Source of the DNA: Anisus vortex
Taxonomy: Eukaryota; Mollusca; Gastropoda; Planorbidae
Length of the DNA: 64,000 bases
Assembly: GCA_949126835.1 (NCBI GenBank)
Contig: OX421506.1
Location: 18,503,715 to 18,567,714, forward strand
Reading direction: 5' to 3'
Part shown: piece after piece, positions 1-11,407 of the stretch
Numbering within the stretch: position 1 is the stretch's first letter
How the letters are laid out: every line of letters begins with the position of its first letter
Made by a program: the position numbers and the translations under genes
Notes under the pieces: model-generated
Seen by the model: only the letters and a program-made list of their open reading frames with translations
What the model was told of the DNA's origin: nothing
Databases searched by the model: none

Positions 1-355
1 GTATGTCATACATTGATATATGACTATAAGTATCGTACTTTCATAAGTGAGTCATACTATCTTACGTAACTCTAGCATTACTACACGAAATGGTAAACCC
101 TATTTTCAAGCTATTAAAGATATACCTTAAAACATTCTAGTGTATCCGATGGTAATCGTCAGACTTGGTATGCATTTATTTCTGATCTAATGGTTACTCC
201 ACCATAATGCACATTCATACAAAATGTTCAAGGAATCCCAAACGACACAGTGTTGGTATTCAAACCTTCATTTTTAAATCTATGTTAAATAATTATTTTT
301 TTTTGTTGTTGTTATTGATGTTGTTGCATTTTTTTTTACTCAAGAAAGTTGTATG

Positions 356-400
356 GCAACACTGTCATTGTGCTGACCACACAATCAGCCTCGTAAGCCA
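356..400 (+). repeat. SINE-A 3' body fragment
   Basis: Contains ATTGTGCTGACCACACAATC, the diagnostic body segment shared with the fuller tRNA-derived copies at 23592, 27462, 37140, 45390 and 47518. Head and tail are not recognisable, so this is a truncated fossil. Confidence 0.5.
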
Positions 401-877
401 CACAAAATAGGCGCTCGAAACGGCAACTAGTAAAATGGGTTTAAAGGTTTAGTTCAAAAGAGATAGAAACGTAGATATACATATATATATATCCCAGGGA
501 TGGGTGACTATTGCGTTTCTTCATTGAGTAAAGTGCTGCTCTCGTTAGCCTCATGCATTCCCACCCCGGATATAGCATATAGTGATATAAACAAATGTAG
601 CGATACAAAATGTTTTAATACAAACCTCCATATGAAAACAAACAGAAATATTCCAGCCATAATCCTAGTAGTAATCCGAAAGTAAATCCACAAGTAAAAA
701 TTTTCTAGTTACTGAAAGTTGACTGTCTCATTTAACCAAGCACTTCATTTAGTAGCCCCACCCTTTAGTTTAATCTCACCTCGCCCTTATCGCTAGTTAG
801 TTTTCATAACTAAGTTATCACGTATCATATCTTTTATCTTTGCTGTCCTCCCCAATAACTCCCACGTGTCTCTCTTA
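401..877. other. No recognised feature
   Basis: Unique-looking AT-rich sequence with a short AT run near 480-493. Short frames here lack splice signals or recognisable motifs. Confidence 0.6.
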
Positions 878-1078
878 TATCTCTCTCTCTCTCTCTCTCT
901 TTCTTATCTCTCTCTTTTTTCAAAAATCTCTTTTTTTTACGTTCTGTGTTTCTTCGACTGTCTTTCATTGTAGGCCAACACCACTTTCTCTCTCTCTTTC
1001 ACTCTTTCTCTCTTTCTCTCTCTCTTTCTCTCTCTCTCTATTTCTCTCCATCTCTATATATCATATTGAGAGAGAGAT
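878..1078. repeat. CT/GA microsatellite tract
   Basis: Two blocks of TCTC repeats separated by about 70 bp of T-rich sequence, ending in a short GAGAGAGA stretch near 1067-1076. The Ser/Leu-rich frame across it is a repeat translation. Confidence 0.85.
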
Positions 1079-1098
1079 GACGAGAAAAAAAAGGTAAT

Positions 1099-1985
1099 CT
1101 ATAGCCTATAAATAGATAGATAAATAATAGATAGATAGACAGATAGACTAGGTTTATTTATTAATGGATGTAGCCTACATGTTAATGCATGGAGTATGGC
1201 TGTGAGTGAAATAATGAAATGAAATAATGCGCATGGATAAAGTAATGAACCAATACTTTGACAAACATCTGAATACACGGAAAGATAATATAAAAGGTAT
1301 TTCAATATATAGGCCTAGATACATAAATATCATAAATAGGACAATCAATTAAATGGCAAATAAACGAACACAAAAAAAAAGAACACAATTATAAGAATGC
1401 AAGAATGTAAAGCGACCGTAAAGTACATTTATACAAGTCTAAATTTAGACCAACTACTGCCAACTAAACTAAAGACCCAAGTATTTCTAAGATTACGCTT
1501 GATGTCTGGAACTCTCGTGACTCATTCCGAGTAGGCGAGAACATGATTAAAATACCCCCTGCCCCCCCACTCCACTCCCCCTTTTTCTTGCCACCCTACT
1601 CTCCCCCCCCCCCCTCCTCGGTGTAATTTTATTCAAGGTGAACTAAGATTAACGCAGTGCCTCAATCCCCCTGTCTCCTCTGCACTCGACTGATAAGCTA
1701 AAGATAACTCTGTGGGGCAAGAACCGGGACGGGAGTTGTTGTTCTTTGTGAGCCTGTTGTTGACAAGTATTAAGGAATATCTAGCATCCTGGATCCATGA
1801 CTTGGTTATGTCTGAATCAAGGAGAGGTTAACTCTGGAGTTGGGAGATTATTTTGTGTTCGGGAGTTTCCACACAGAATTAATTGCATAAAAAACATAGA
1901 AAAACACATAATAACATAACTCATTGTTTCTTTAACCGATTACAGTAATTAATAATTTAAAATGTAAACACTTTGCAAAAAGCCA
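1099..1985. other. Gene-poor stretch with GATA tract
   Basis: A short ATAG tract lies at about 1107-1143 and C-rich runs at 1557-1617. No coding or element signature was recognised in the rest. Confidence 0.6.
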
Positions 1986-1989
1986 ATGA

Positions 1990-2225
1990 GCAATACAAAG
2001 TCGCCAGAGCCCTAGCTTTTAAACCTTCAGGAGCCGACTGAAGACGCACCTATTCAAGTAGCAGTTTATTATTTTTCATGTATACATTTTTCTCTTTAAT
2101 TCGTTGTCTGCACTCTGTCTCTGACTGTTGACAGCGCATAGAACTGTTCCCAACGGGATATGACTATATGTAACTCTTATTATTATTTATTATTATCATT
2201 TATTTACACCTATTGCAAAAAGTTA
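1990..2225 (+). mobile_element. Non-LTR retrotransposon 3' end (CR1/L2-like)
   Basis: At 2039-2062 the sequence reads LKTHLFK followed by a stop, the usual ending of many non-LTR reverse-transcriptase proteins. It is followed by a T-rich 3' region, the motif AGCGCATAGAACTG and a run of TTATTATT-type repeats at 2178-2205. That order (protein end, GCGC motif, ATT tail) recurs at 9848, 36075 and 39720. The frame upstream is shifted and broken, so this is a dead 5'-truncated copy. The clade name is inferred from the tail. Confidence 0.5.
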
Positions 2226-2326
2226 GTAACTATCGGCCTACACATCGTTTATCGGGTTAAGAAACTCCGTAGTGTTAAGATACAGGTTGAAGGTTTTAAA
2301 ATATTGGTATAGAAGGCGGAACTGTA

Positions 2327-2352
2327 CACCCCCCCCCCCCCCACACACACAC
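2327..2352. repeat. Poly-C plus CA run
   Basis: About 14 C residues run into ACACACACACA. Confidence 0.8.
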
Positions 2353-2794
2353 ATACCCCTCCCTCACCCATTTCGTTGTAATGAACCGTACCAATTTGAA
2401 ACCTCTTAATCTAATTTTTGTTTTTAATCGTTGTAATTAATGAACAAGAATCAATTACTAACAGTGTTCGGGTGTGTGGATTTATATGGAACAATCTGTT
2501 GGCGAAATTGGCCAAATTTGTTGTTTTGTTGTTGGCATCCATTAGTCTGAAGTCTTGAGAGACGACACTGGATATCTTGAGACATTGGTTGGTTGGATGT
2601 TGCACTTCCTGATGTTCATACCACATCCCCCCTCTCCCTTTCCAACCTCCTTGAACTGCATGCTCTGTCGCACATGTTACATGGCAGTACTCACCATGGC
2701 AGCATCAGAAAACCTAATTATCGAATTGTAACACATCCCTTGTGCATGTCTGGTATCAGAGACTGAGTGTGTGTGTGTGAGCAGTACCCTCACA

Positions 2795-2950
2795 TAGGGG
2801 AGGGCAGAGGAGGGCATATGCCCTGGGCGGCACTTCCAAGGGGGGGGGGGGGAATGTAGTCTAAATATAGCAAATAGAGCACTAAACAAGCAGTTACAGT
2901 ATGCAAGGCGGCGGCGCTGAAACTTTTGCTCTGGGGCGCTACATAAGCTT
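2795..2950. repeat. Possible GGGCGGC-type interspersed repeat
   Basis: Contains AGGGGAGGGCAGAGGAGGGC, then CCCTGGGCGGCAC, and later GGCGGCGGCGCTGAAACTTT with TCTGGGGCGC. This internally repetitive GGCG..GGGGCGC style is seen in dispersed DNA-element remnants. There is a G run at 2840-2852. I could not define ends or a target duplication, so the call is tentative. Confidence 0.25.
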
Positions 2951-3289
2951 GTAAAGGCTCTGTGTGTGAGAGGGAGGGGGTGGCGTACTTGGGGGGGGGG
3001 GAGGGGGGCTTATCTGCTTTATTTACAGATTTGCGTTTTGGAATATATTTTGAAAGTGGCAGAAAAATGTTTAGGTGATCAAGGGAGGTAATAAGAATAG
3101 AACGTTTATATTAAATGCACATGGGTTATCATTCTTGTGAGAGCTGACAGTTTAATTTTTATCGTATAAGGTTTCTCTTTGATTAGCATAAATTATCTCT
3201 ATTATAATTATTAAAATTATATATAATAGGTTTTAATTTTATATTACCTTTTTGTTACTATTTATATATTAAACGGTACAAGAAATAGT

Positions 3290-3620
3290 CACCCAACTAC
3301 CTATTTTCCTACCTAACTAATAATAATTGTATACCTGCCTAACTATCTTCCTAGCTACCGACATGACTGTCTAACTACATATTTACTTATCTACCTACAC
3401 ACACACACACACACACACACACACTTACCCACTGACACTTACATGTATAATCAGCCACCTCTACTTATCTACCGATATAAATTACCTATAAACAGTTATA
3501 GCCTACCAATCTATAATCATACTAACAAACCTATTTACCTGTAAACCTACCAACTAACCTGTAAACCTATTTAACTACCTATCTACCTGTTAACCTACCT
3601 ACCTAACTACCTACATACAA
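3290..3620. repeat. Degenerate ACCT/AACT-rich repeat with CA tract
   Basis: Loose tandem TACCTACCTAACTA repeats, with an uninterrupted CA dinucleotide run at about 3400-3424. Decay is advanced and no fixed unit length holds. Confidence 0.6.
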
Positions 3621-4420
3621 ACATTGATATATAGGCTACATACATAGTCATCCAATTACTAAGCCATCCATCTACTCAACCATTCACTCATTCTAATTGC
3701 CCCCCACTATCGACGACTGCAGGCATCATTCTTCCTACAGATGCACCCATATCGGATGCACCACTAGACTGTAGTTAAACCTGATCCCTGGATAACGTCC
3801 CCTATCGTCCTCCTCAGCCATTAATTATCTCCCCTTAGCATGCAGATTCTATGCTCGCCATTCAGCATAAACTTCACAGACTTGAGACATTAAAACCATA
3901 AAAAGCTTCCTTTTTTCAATTTACACCGATGCTGCATTAAATCAAGAATGTCTATAGCATCACAGACCAGTTTAATTACGGCATGTTCGTTTCAGAATCT
4001 ACCCATGACAACAACCCCTCCCCCACCTTTATCCCGCCTCCTCAGCATTCCAAAGATAATTTTACAACAAACAATAATAGCCGTTTGAGATACCTAGGTT
4101 TTCTTCCACATAGATATCAGTTGAGGCTGGAAATATATTATATGTGTTTCTGTTGTTGTTGTGTGAATTGATTTAGTCTGTTCACTTTTCTAATGTTTTA
4201 AACAGTATTGTCACAAATCAGTAGCCTACTGAATAACTCAAAGACACTTATGTTTATTTGTTCTTCGACAATTTAAAAGAAAAATGTTCATTGAAGCGTC
4301 ATGCATGTTAGCCTTTATTACATATTGTGATTAATCTTTCTGTGTTTCATTGTGTAAGTATAATCTATGTCTTTCTTAGAATTAAAATCTATGTGGAAAA
4401 TATAACGCGCGCGGAGATAG
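3621..4420. other. No recognised feature
   Basis: Mixed-composition sequence. Frames are short and no TIR, tRNA box or splice-bounded exon was found. Confidence 0.5.
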
Positions 4421-4454
4421 AGGGAGTGAGTGAGAGAGAGAGAGAGAGAGAGAG

Positions 4455-4485
<31 letters not shown>

Positions 4486-4545
4486 CGGAGAGATAGAAAG
4501 AGAGAGAGAGATAGAGAAAGAAAGAAAGAGAGGGGGAGAGATATA
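4421..4545. repeat. GA microsatellite
   Basis: Long GAGA run with scattered A/T interruptions. The Glu/Arg-rich and Ser/Leu-rich frames over it are repeat translations. Confidence 0.9.
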
Positions 4546-4732
4546 TCCTTACTCTGAACGCTAATGTAGACGAACATAAAAAAGATTTCAAGACACCTTT
4601 CCAAATGCCACCCTTTTAATTTTATCTGCAAGGTCTGGGGCCGTTCTACCACCCCTCCCCCCCTTCCAAATTTACACCAAGACCTGTAAATAATCCAAAC
4701 AACAACAACGAAACAATAAACAAGGAACTCAC

Positions 4733-4906
4733 CACACGTCCAGTTGCACTCTTCCTCCCCGACCCCACCTCGTGGTACAGGGTCGACGTGTGCTTCTCCG
4801 GCTTTCTCTGGAATTCCCGGTACTCCATTTGTCTCTGCAGGGTATCGAACCTGCTCGATTCCGAGTTAAAGTAATCCTCGATACTCTCTAGGATCTGGTG
4901 AGGCAT
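4733..4906 (-). CDS. Candidate first coding exon, unknown protein
   Basis: This minus-strand exon starts at ATG 4906-4904, with A at -3. It encodes exactly 58 codons and ends in phase 0 at a strong donor: the next bases on the minus strand are GTGAGT (4732-4727). The peptide is charged and hydrophilic, beginning MPHQILESIEDYFN and containing RFDTLQRQMEYREFQRK, a likely short amphipathic helix. There is no signal peptide or membrane segment in the exon, and no family was recognised. The ATG is preferred because an in-frame TAA lies ten codons upstream and no acceptor with a pyrimidine tract intervenes. A TATA box lies about 105 bp upstream. Following exons would be at lower coordinates or outside the window; none was found in 1-4700. 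The frame running past the donor is a read-through of the intron. The alternative is a chance ORF with a chance donor. Confidence 0.45.
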
Positions 4907-4979
4907 CGTCGTGGGTGTCGATACCCGTGTCCCTTACACAGTGCGTTGTCGCGAGTTCGAAATACACCACCACAACCAC

Positions 4980-5017
4980 AGGTAGACACGGTTCGAAATG
5001 CGGGGCTCTCTTATATA
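4980..5017 (-). promoter_or_regulatory. TATA box and probable start region
   Basis: On the minus strand TATATAAG lies at 5017-5010 and GC-rich GAGAGCCCCGC follows it. A plausible start site falls near 4983-4987, about 30-34 bp downstream. That leaves a 5' UTR of roughly 77 nt before the ATG at 4906. The spacing is right for RNA polymerase II, but TATA-like strings are frequent in this AT-rich window. Confidence 0.4.
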
Positions 5018-5121
5018 TTGACAAAGAAGAAACAAATACATTGAAGTAAATCGTTTACCAATTACACACACACAAAACAAAACGCGTGCACACTTACAAG
5101 GCAAAAAGACTCAAAGATATA

Positions 5122-5315
5122 GTCAATTGTAGGGGTCGGCAACCTATGACACGCGAAGCGATTTTTCAAAAGCACGCAGAAGATCTTCACAAATGAAATA
5201 CAAGACTCTTCTACAAGAAAAGAGCATGATGCCTTTTAAGCTGTTGGCACGCTTAATTAATTAATTCTACTTTGACACACTATTATCAAAAAATTTGCCG
5301 ACCCATGGTCTATTG
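5122..5315. mobile_element. hAT-like MITE, GGTCGGCAACC family, copy 1
   Basis: The element spans 5130-5307. It opens with TAGGGGTCGGCAACCT and closes with TTGCCGACCCATG, an imperfect TIR. Flanking 8-mers GTCAATTG (5122-5129) and GTCTATTG (5308-5315) agree at 7 of 8 positions, matching the 8-bp duplication made by hAT transposases. Inside are TTCTACAAGAAA and GCTGTTGGCACGC, shared with copies at 32358, 38964 and 43674. It has no coding capacity. Confidence 0.75.
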
Positions 5316-5417
5316 TACGTCGCCAAGTTTAAAAAATACAACAATTCGTTTCGGCTTAAGCACAAAAGCAATAGCTATTCTAATAAAAAAAAATCTACAT
5401 TTGCCTAACAGTAGGCC

Positions 5418-5507
5418 TATACTATATTGACCCAATACTGAGCCAATATCCCGCCAATATTTATATCTTGGCATAATGTAGGACCAATATTAGACCAATA
5501 TATTGTG
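5418..5507. repeat. CCAATAT-rich short repeat cluster
   Basis: Six near-repeats of the form (A/G)CCAATA(T/C) occur in 90 bp with irregular spacing. This is either a decayed minisatellite or a fragment of a dispersed element built on the same motif. Confidence 0.4.
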
Positions 5508-5509
5508 TG

Positions 5510-6147
5510 TTGTTAAGGTTACGCTAAAATATTTTTAAAGAAAAGCTTCTAAATGAACCACAAGACGGTTGTAGATTAGAACAAAACAAACTTGGTGGAT
5601 TGAGGGTTTATAAAATGGATCAAGAAAACTTTACAAAGAAACAGACAATGTTGTTATGAATTACAGGTTTACTCGCATTGTTAACAAAAGCCTCTGAAGT
5701 TTTTTTTATTCTTGTTTATTTGATTCTATAACTTTCGTTATACAGTAATACAGTAAACTATTAACTCAATTGACTCTTAAGATTACAGCTTGATCAACAA
5801 TGAAGTGTTTTAAAGAAAAAAAAACAACAACAAAGCCCATGACAAAAGAAAAGGAAATGGACAACAAAAGAGAATGATTTTTATCGCATTATCTCTGGAG
5901 AAAACTAAATTACTTCCTGTGTATGTCGCTTTCTAACGAATTGGTTACTGCCTACGAATTGAAGATCACTCTGTTGATAATGCTTCTGCTTACGGATTAG
6001 ATTACGTTCAACTGCAAACTGTTTCTTATTCCTGCCTATTTAAATGTGATACTGCCTAATAATTACGTTGTTGTCTACGGAAGAAGTTATTGCCATACTG
6101 AACGGCCTTCTAAATAAAGAACTGTCTAGGCCTACTATTACTATACA
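5510..6147. other. No gene; diverged flank of the 76-bp array
   Basis: From about 5930 the sequence shows decayed versions of the TTGCCTACTGAATAAGTTA motif of the following array. Before that it is featureless AT-rich DNA. Confidence 0.5.
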
Positions 6148-6880
6148 GAAAGTTTAACTGCACGCTGAAAAGTTAACTGACTACTAAATCAGTAATTGCC
6201 CTCTGAAAAGTTAATTGCCTACTGAATAAGTTATTTGCCTCTGAAAAGTTAACTGTTTACTAAATCAGTTATTGCCCTCTGAAAAGTTAATTGCCTACTG
6301 AATAAGTTAGTTCCCTCTGAAATGTTAACTGATTACTAAATCAGTTATTGCCCTCTGAAAAGTTAATTGCCTACTAAATAAGTTATTTCCCTCTGAAATG
6401 TTAACTGATTACTAAATCAGTTATTGCCCTCTGAAAAGTTAATTGCCTACTGAATAAGTTATTTCTCTCTGAAAAGTTAACTGATTACTAAATCAGTTAT
6501 TGCCCTCTGAAAAGTTAATTGCCTACTGAATAAGTTATTTCCCTCTGAAATGTTAACTGATTACTAAATCAGTTATTGCCCTCTGAAAAGTTAATTGCCT
6601 ACTAAATAAGTTATTTCCCTCTGAAATGTTAACTGATTAATAAATCAGTTATTGCCCTCTGAAAAGTTAATTGCCTAATGAATAAGTTATTTCTCTCTGA
6701 AAAGTTAACTGATTACTAAATCAGTTATTGCCCTCTGAAAAGTTAATTGCCTACTGAATAAGTTATTTCTCTCTGAAAAGTTAACTGACAACTGAATATG
6801 TAATTTCCCTCTGAAAAGTTAACCGACTACTAAATAAGTTATGCCCTCTGATTGGTTATATGCCTACTGAAAAGGTTAAT
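6148..6880. repeat. Minisatellite, 76-bp dimer of two 38-bp monomers
   Basis: Monomer type A contains ACTGATTACTAAATCAG and type B contains AATTGCCTACTGAATAAG. Each is about 38 bp, and they alternate strictly, giving a 76-bp period (the TCAGTTATTG string starts near 6265, 6341 and 6417). There are about 9.5 dimers with decay at both edges. Confidence 0.9.
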
Positions 6881-7339
6881 AACAGGGTTAACTGCTTACT
6901 GCGTAGCTTTAGTGGATAAGTTAAAATGCGTCTGAAACACGTCTCAAACACAGCACAATTGTTTCAACCAAAACTGTAAGACTCCATGAAATTATAAACA
7001 AACAACTACAATACAGAGAATCGTAAACTCAGTTGTCACAATTTATTATTTTATTTAAATCCGTGAATGTGTTAAAATAATACGTTCGCTGTGATTGCCC
7101 TATTGACAGATTGTAGGCCTAGGTTGTTTAAAGTGAGCTCTTAGCACACACTCACACAGCACTTTCAAACTAAACACAGGAGCTATTAGCACTACAAAAA
7201 AAAATATAATTATCTGATGGAAATACCGATGTTTGAAGTTAGAGCAGGTTGAACATCTTCTGAACTTCTAGCTAATTACTAACAATTAAAAAGAAAAAAA
7301 TGACTGGGGTGCAATTTAAAATGAAGTAATAATTGAAGA
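6881..7339. other. No recognised feature
   Basis: AT-rich, with a GTAGGCCTA palindrome at about 7113. No exon or element boundary was seen. Confidence 0.5.
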
Positions 7340-7650
7340 ATAGGCGGCGGGTTAATGATATGTAGGCCTAAAGAATGGGGAGCATAGGCGGCGGCTTAAT
7401 GATATGTAGGCCTAAAGAATGGGGAGCATAGGCGGCGGCTTAATGATATGTAGGCCTAAAGAATGGGGAGCATAGGCGGCGGGTTAATGATATGTAGGCC
7501 TAAAGAATGGGGAGCATAGGCGGCGGGTTAATGATATGTAGGCCTAAAGAATGGGGAGCATAGGCGGCGGCTTAATGATATGTAGGCCTAAAGAATGGGG
7601 AGCATAGGCGGCGGCTTAATGATATGTAGGCCTAAAGAATGGGGAGCATA
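7340..7650. repeat. 44-bp minisatellite carrying GTAGGCCTA
   Basis: Seven nearly identical 44-bp units. Each holds ATAGGCGGCGG(C/G)TTAATG and ATGTAGGCCTAAAG. Units differ mainly at one C/G position, so expansion is recent. The array stops abruptly at 7648 where the next unit diverges (ATAGGTGGACC). Confidence 0.95.
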
Positions 7651-8694
7651 GGTGGACCAAGACAAATAGGTGAAAAAAGCAAAAGAAAAAAAAATTCAAG
7701 ATTTTTGAAATTAGCGCGGAATAAAGGAAGTGTTTTGAATATTCGTCTAGCGACAAAAATATTGTCAAATCTGTGGACAAAATATGAGCAATTTCAGGCA
7801 AGGAAAAATATTGCACGGATTTATTTTTATAGAGAAAAGAAAAAATTATTTAGTCATCAAAACGATTCCCCGAGTCAGCTGGACTAGATCCAGACGCCCA
7901 AGTTCCACACAATGCCAAAAGATGAGGTCAAGATATGTGTTAATAACATTGAGGACATGGGGAATACCCGTTGTCAGATATTTTCTAAGAAAATCTAATT
8001 CACACTGTAAAAAGAAAAAGAAACGAGAAAAATTTCATCCAATTAAAATGTCTGTTTTATATAAATATGAATCATAACTATTTCTGACTTTTTTTTTCAA
8101 TCATTTCATTGGTTGTGTCTCTGGGGTTTTTAATAAGTATTTTTTTCTTCTAAAAATCTAAAAAAAAATTGTTATGCGCGGACAAATATTATCGCTTGTA
8201 TAATATTTAAAAAAAAAAGTAAATTAAAAGAAGCAAATAAATGTCCAATGAGAAAAGTTTCCACATGTTCCAACACAAGAAGATACTAAATAAAATATGA
8301 TATACGATGTACCTCCATGTTTCAAAAGCACATTTACAATCTGGCACAACAAGATGGCGAAAAGTTTTGGTTTGTGATTTTTTAGCAACGCGAAGAAAGT
8401 CCTGGCAACATGAGCATGACAAGAACAATGTGCTCACACTCACATTGGTTTAGATACACGTGTAATACACCCCAGACTACGTCATCTTAGGGGTGTAGAG
8501 AGTGGGGGTATGATTGGTGGATAAGGGGGGGGGGCGTGTATAAGACTAGAAATTTGGGGGGAGCGAAGGTATCGGAAAGATTGTGTGTCTTGCACAAATT
8601 AATTGGGCCGCAGGAAGACGAGGCTTGTTCGACATGCGCAGTGGGAAGAAAAAAAAAGGGTCCAATCTTCTTTAAAGTCAAAATGTAAACTCCT
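7651..8694. other. No gene supported
   Basis: Lysine- and leucine-rich frames of 60-97 codons run through A/T homopolymers and show no motif. AAGATGGCG near 8351 resembles a YY1 site, but nothing else supports a promoter. A G run lies at 8525-8534. Confidence 0.5.
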
Positions 8695-8800
8695 TTCTCT
8701 CTCTCTTTTCTCTTTTTCCTCTCTCTCTCTCTCTCTCTCTCTATCACTCACGAGTATGTGTGTGTGTGTTTAAGTGAGTGAGTGCTTTTGTGTGTGTGTT
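8695..8800. repeat. CT then GT microsatellites
   Basis: A CT run at 8695-8742 is followed by GTGTGT runs at 8758-8770 and 8789-8800. Confidence 0.85.
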
Positions 8801-9847
8801 TGCCATGGCTGTAAAAAAAGCGGCTTTTGTTTTTTATCTTTCAGTCTCTCACACACCTCTCTTAGTCAGCTTGAGGTATCCCCACCAAAATGTTAACAAT
8901 CCTGCCAGGTGAAGCCAAATGTTAACACTTCACTCATCTCAAGCACAGCAAATGTTTACTTTATGTAAAAACAAACAAACAAACTACAAAGTACTATTAG
9001 CTTCTTTGCCGCAATAACTTAACTGCTGAGTTATAAACTGGCCCGAAAGTTGAGCCCAAACCTATCAGTGGCTTCTGTGGACAACACAATACCTAATAAA
9101 TTAATGCATGAGTAGGCTTGAAGTTGAAAGGCATTACCATATCTACTAAGGCTATGTGTGGACATATAGATATACAATCAAATTATCAATTCCAGCACAC
9201 AAAAAATACGATTTCGCAAAGTTCAGAACAGGCCTAGATTTTACGCTCTTTACCTAGCATACTAGTGGCTTGTGTACACTAAGCAAATCCAAATAACACC
9301 TTGATCATGCATATGCTACACTGTATCGTAAAGTTTTAAGGAGGACAGAAGTTGAGTACATTACCAAATTTACTATTGGATTATGTGGGCACAACGAGAC
9401 TTAAATTATTCTTTAGACTCTACTATTCGCACTTAAAAAAAATTAAAATACAGCAGTTACGAAAATGAATTAATTAAAATACAGCCCTTATAGAAACGAA
9501 AAAATGAATATACATCAGTTACGAAAACAATTCAATTAAAATACAGGTGTTTTGGACTCCGATGAATGAAAACCCTGAGCTTTTTAGTGTCAGTGATACT
9601 GATATTTAAATTTATTTATAAAAAGTTAACCTTTATGAATGAAATAAAAGAACATAATAATTAATATGAACAATTTTGCCTCAAGGTAAACTCGACTTGT
9701 ATGTGATATTGTCTGAAATGAACAAGAAACCACATTAGCTATAGGCCTACATTTTGACCGAATAGTCATCATATCAACAGGTGTTCCGTCAAGTGTAACA
9801 ACTCACATTACTGAGCCTTATCCCATCAAATAGCTAAAGAATGTAAT
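8801..9847. other. No gene; short diverged repeat at 9440-9548
   Basis: Between 9440 and 9548 the motif AATTAAAATACAG with nearby AGTTACGAAAA recurs about three times with a period near 45 bp. The rest is featureless AT-rich sequence. Confidence 0.45.
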
Positions 9848-9905
9848 AATAATAATAATCATAATAATGATTGTATAGCGCATATCCCGTTAAGGACATT
9901 TTATG
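9848..9905 (-). mobile_element. Non-LTR retrotransposon 3' tail
   Basis: Read on the minus strand: AACGGGATATGCGCTATACA followed by an ATT-repeat tail. The same GCGCTATA plus ATT ending is seen at 36110 and in the longer copy at 39720, and ACGGGATATG also occurs at 2153. Only the tail is present. Confidence 0.5.
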
Positions 9906-10321
9906 TTCTGACGACAGTTACAGACTTATGATCTATATAATAAAATATAGTATCTATGTACACAGGAACCAACTATTTATTTACCCCATAAATCCTCGAA
10001 AAACAATTAACGTAACATTAAAATTGACATTATGTAAACTATGTAAACAAAATAACTAACCCTAACGAACAATTAATCTTAATCGTTTCTTTTAATGTGA
10101 CGTAGGCCTAATCTCGTTATTTTCTGCACTATGTTACAAACATTTACAATCTCTGGACAATAAGGAACACTTTTTATTCTCGCCAAATACACATTATAAT
10201 CCATCAACCTTTTTTTTAAATTTGACACCCCCCTCCTCCTATTTTTTGCATCAGATTTGAAAAAACAAAATACTTCAAAAGAAAGACTCTACTAGCTTTC
10301 AGCAAGAAAAAAAAAGTCCTG

Positions 10322-10545
10322 GAGTTAAGATTACGAATTCTGAGCTAAAATTCCGACATTCGAGCTAACTTTCCGAATTTCGAGCAAGTATTTCGAGCCA
10401 AGAGTCAGAATTCTGAGCTAAGATTCCGACTATCTTGAAACTTTCCGAATTCCGAGCAAGAATTACGTATTTTGAGCCAAGATTCCGACTTTTGAGCTAA
10501 GATTCCGAATTCCGAGCTAACGTTCCGAATTCCGAGATGATATTC
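10322..10545. repeat. 20-bp minisatellite
   Basis: About eleven copies of a 20-bp unit near AGCTAAGATTCCGAATTCCG, with considerable substitution and a few indels. It overlaps the 3' end of a 150-codon minus-strand frame, part of which is therefore repeat translation. Confidence 0.85.
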
Positions 10546-11407
10546 CGAACTGTTGATAAAGCTCCGACTACTGTTGATTTCCAACTTCGTGTGAATTTTG
10601 AATTACGAGCGAAATAGTTAGATCTAACCCTCTGAACAAGTCTTGAACGCTCTATCATCAAAGACTGAATCCCAACAAAGACTGTGACAAGTGACAATGA
10701 TCTTACATTTAAATGGGGAAAACCCGCCAGGCTGTTTATTGTCCAACTGATTGGCGTAGAATTTTTTCTAAGCACAGGCGTTGACATTGGGGAAACAGTT
10801 GGGGAGGCTTCTACACCCTGCTCCCAGACCGGCGTAAACATGTCCTGAAATATACTGTAAGGCGCCCCTTCCCACAATAAGAGTGAAAGAAAATGTTCTG
10901 CCGACGCCTCTGATGTCAAGGTCATGTCACCCAAGGTCATGTCACCCAAGGCCAGACAACAATCACGATAAGGTAAAAGCGCGGCAAATTTATTATTCCT
11001 TGTCTTTTTCTTTCGCTTTTGCTATTAAGTATTCCCCTCTTTGAACAGCTTAACTCCCCGGACCCAAAAGTTAGTCCCAACATTTATCCGCGTGTATAGA
11101 TTATGCGACTTGATGTATTCTCGCGTACGTTGGTTGAGGGGAAACGACGTTTAATTTGTATAAGCAGTATTTTTCTTTAACCGAAGCATACAGTAAATGG
11201 ATTTTACGAAAGAGGAAAGTGTCGCGTCTCTTGTATTGTTTTTTTTTGTTCTTGTCGTGGGTAACAGCCAATGGTGATTTGTTGGTGTTTTCTTTTAAAC
11301 GTTTTGCATTTCTCTTAAAGACAATTGTTATTTACATTTTGGAGAACAAGGATTCTCAAATAACCAGTCTTAGCAAAGCCCTCAGCAATCTGAAGTGTAA
11401 AATATGA
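10546..11407. other. No gene supported
   Basis: The longest frame (10497-10949, minus) has no recognisable domain or splice context and shares its end with the 20-bp array. Confidence 0.5.

Noticed and set aside
8340..8420. YY1-type promoter
   Set aside because: AAGATGGCG occurs alone in AT-rich sequence without CpG enrichment or an open frame.
10497..10949. 150-codon minus-strand frame
   Set aside because: Its end lies in the 20-bp array and the rest has no recognisable motif or exon boundaries.
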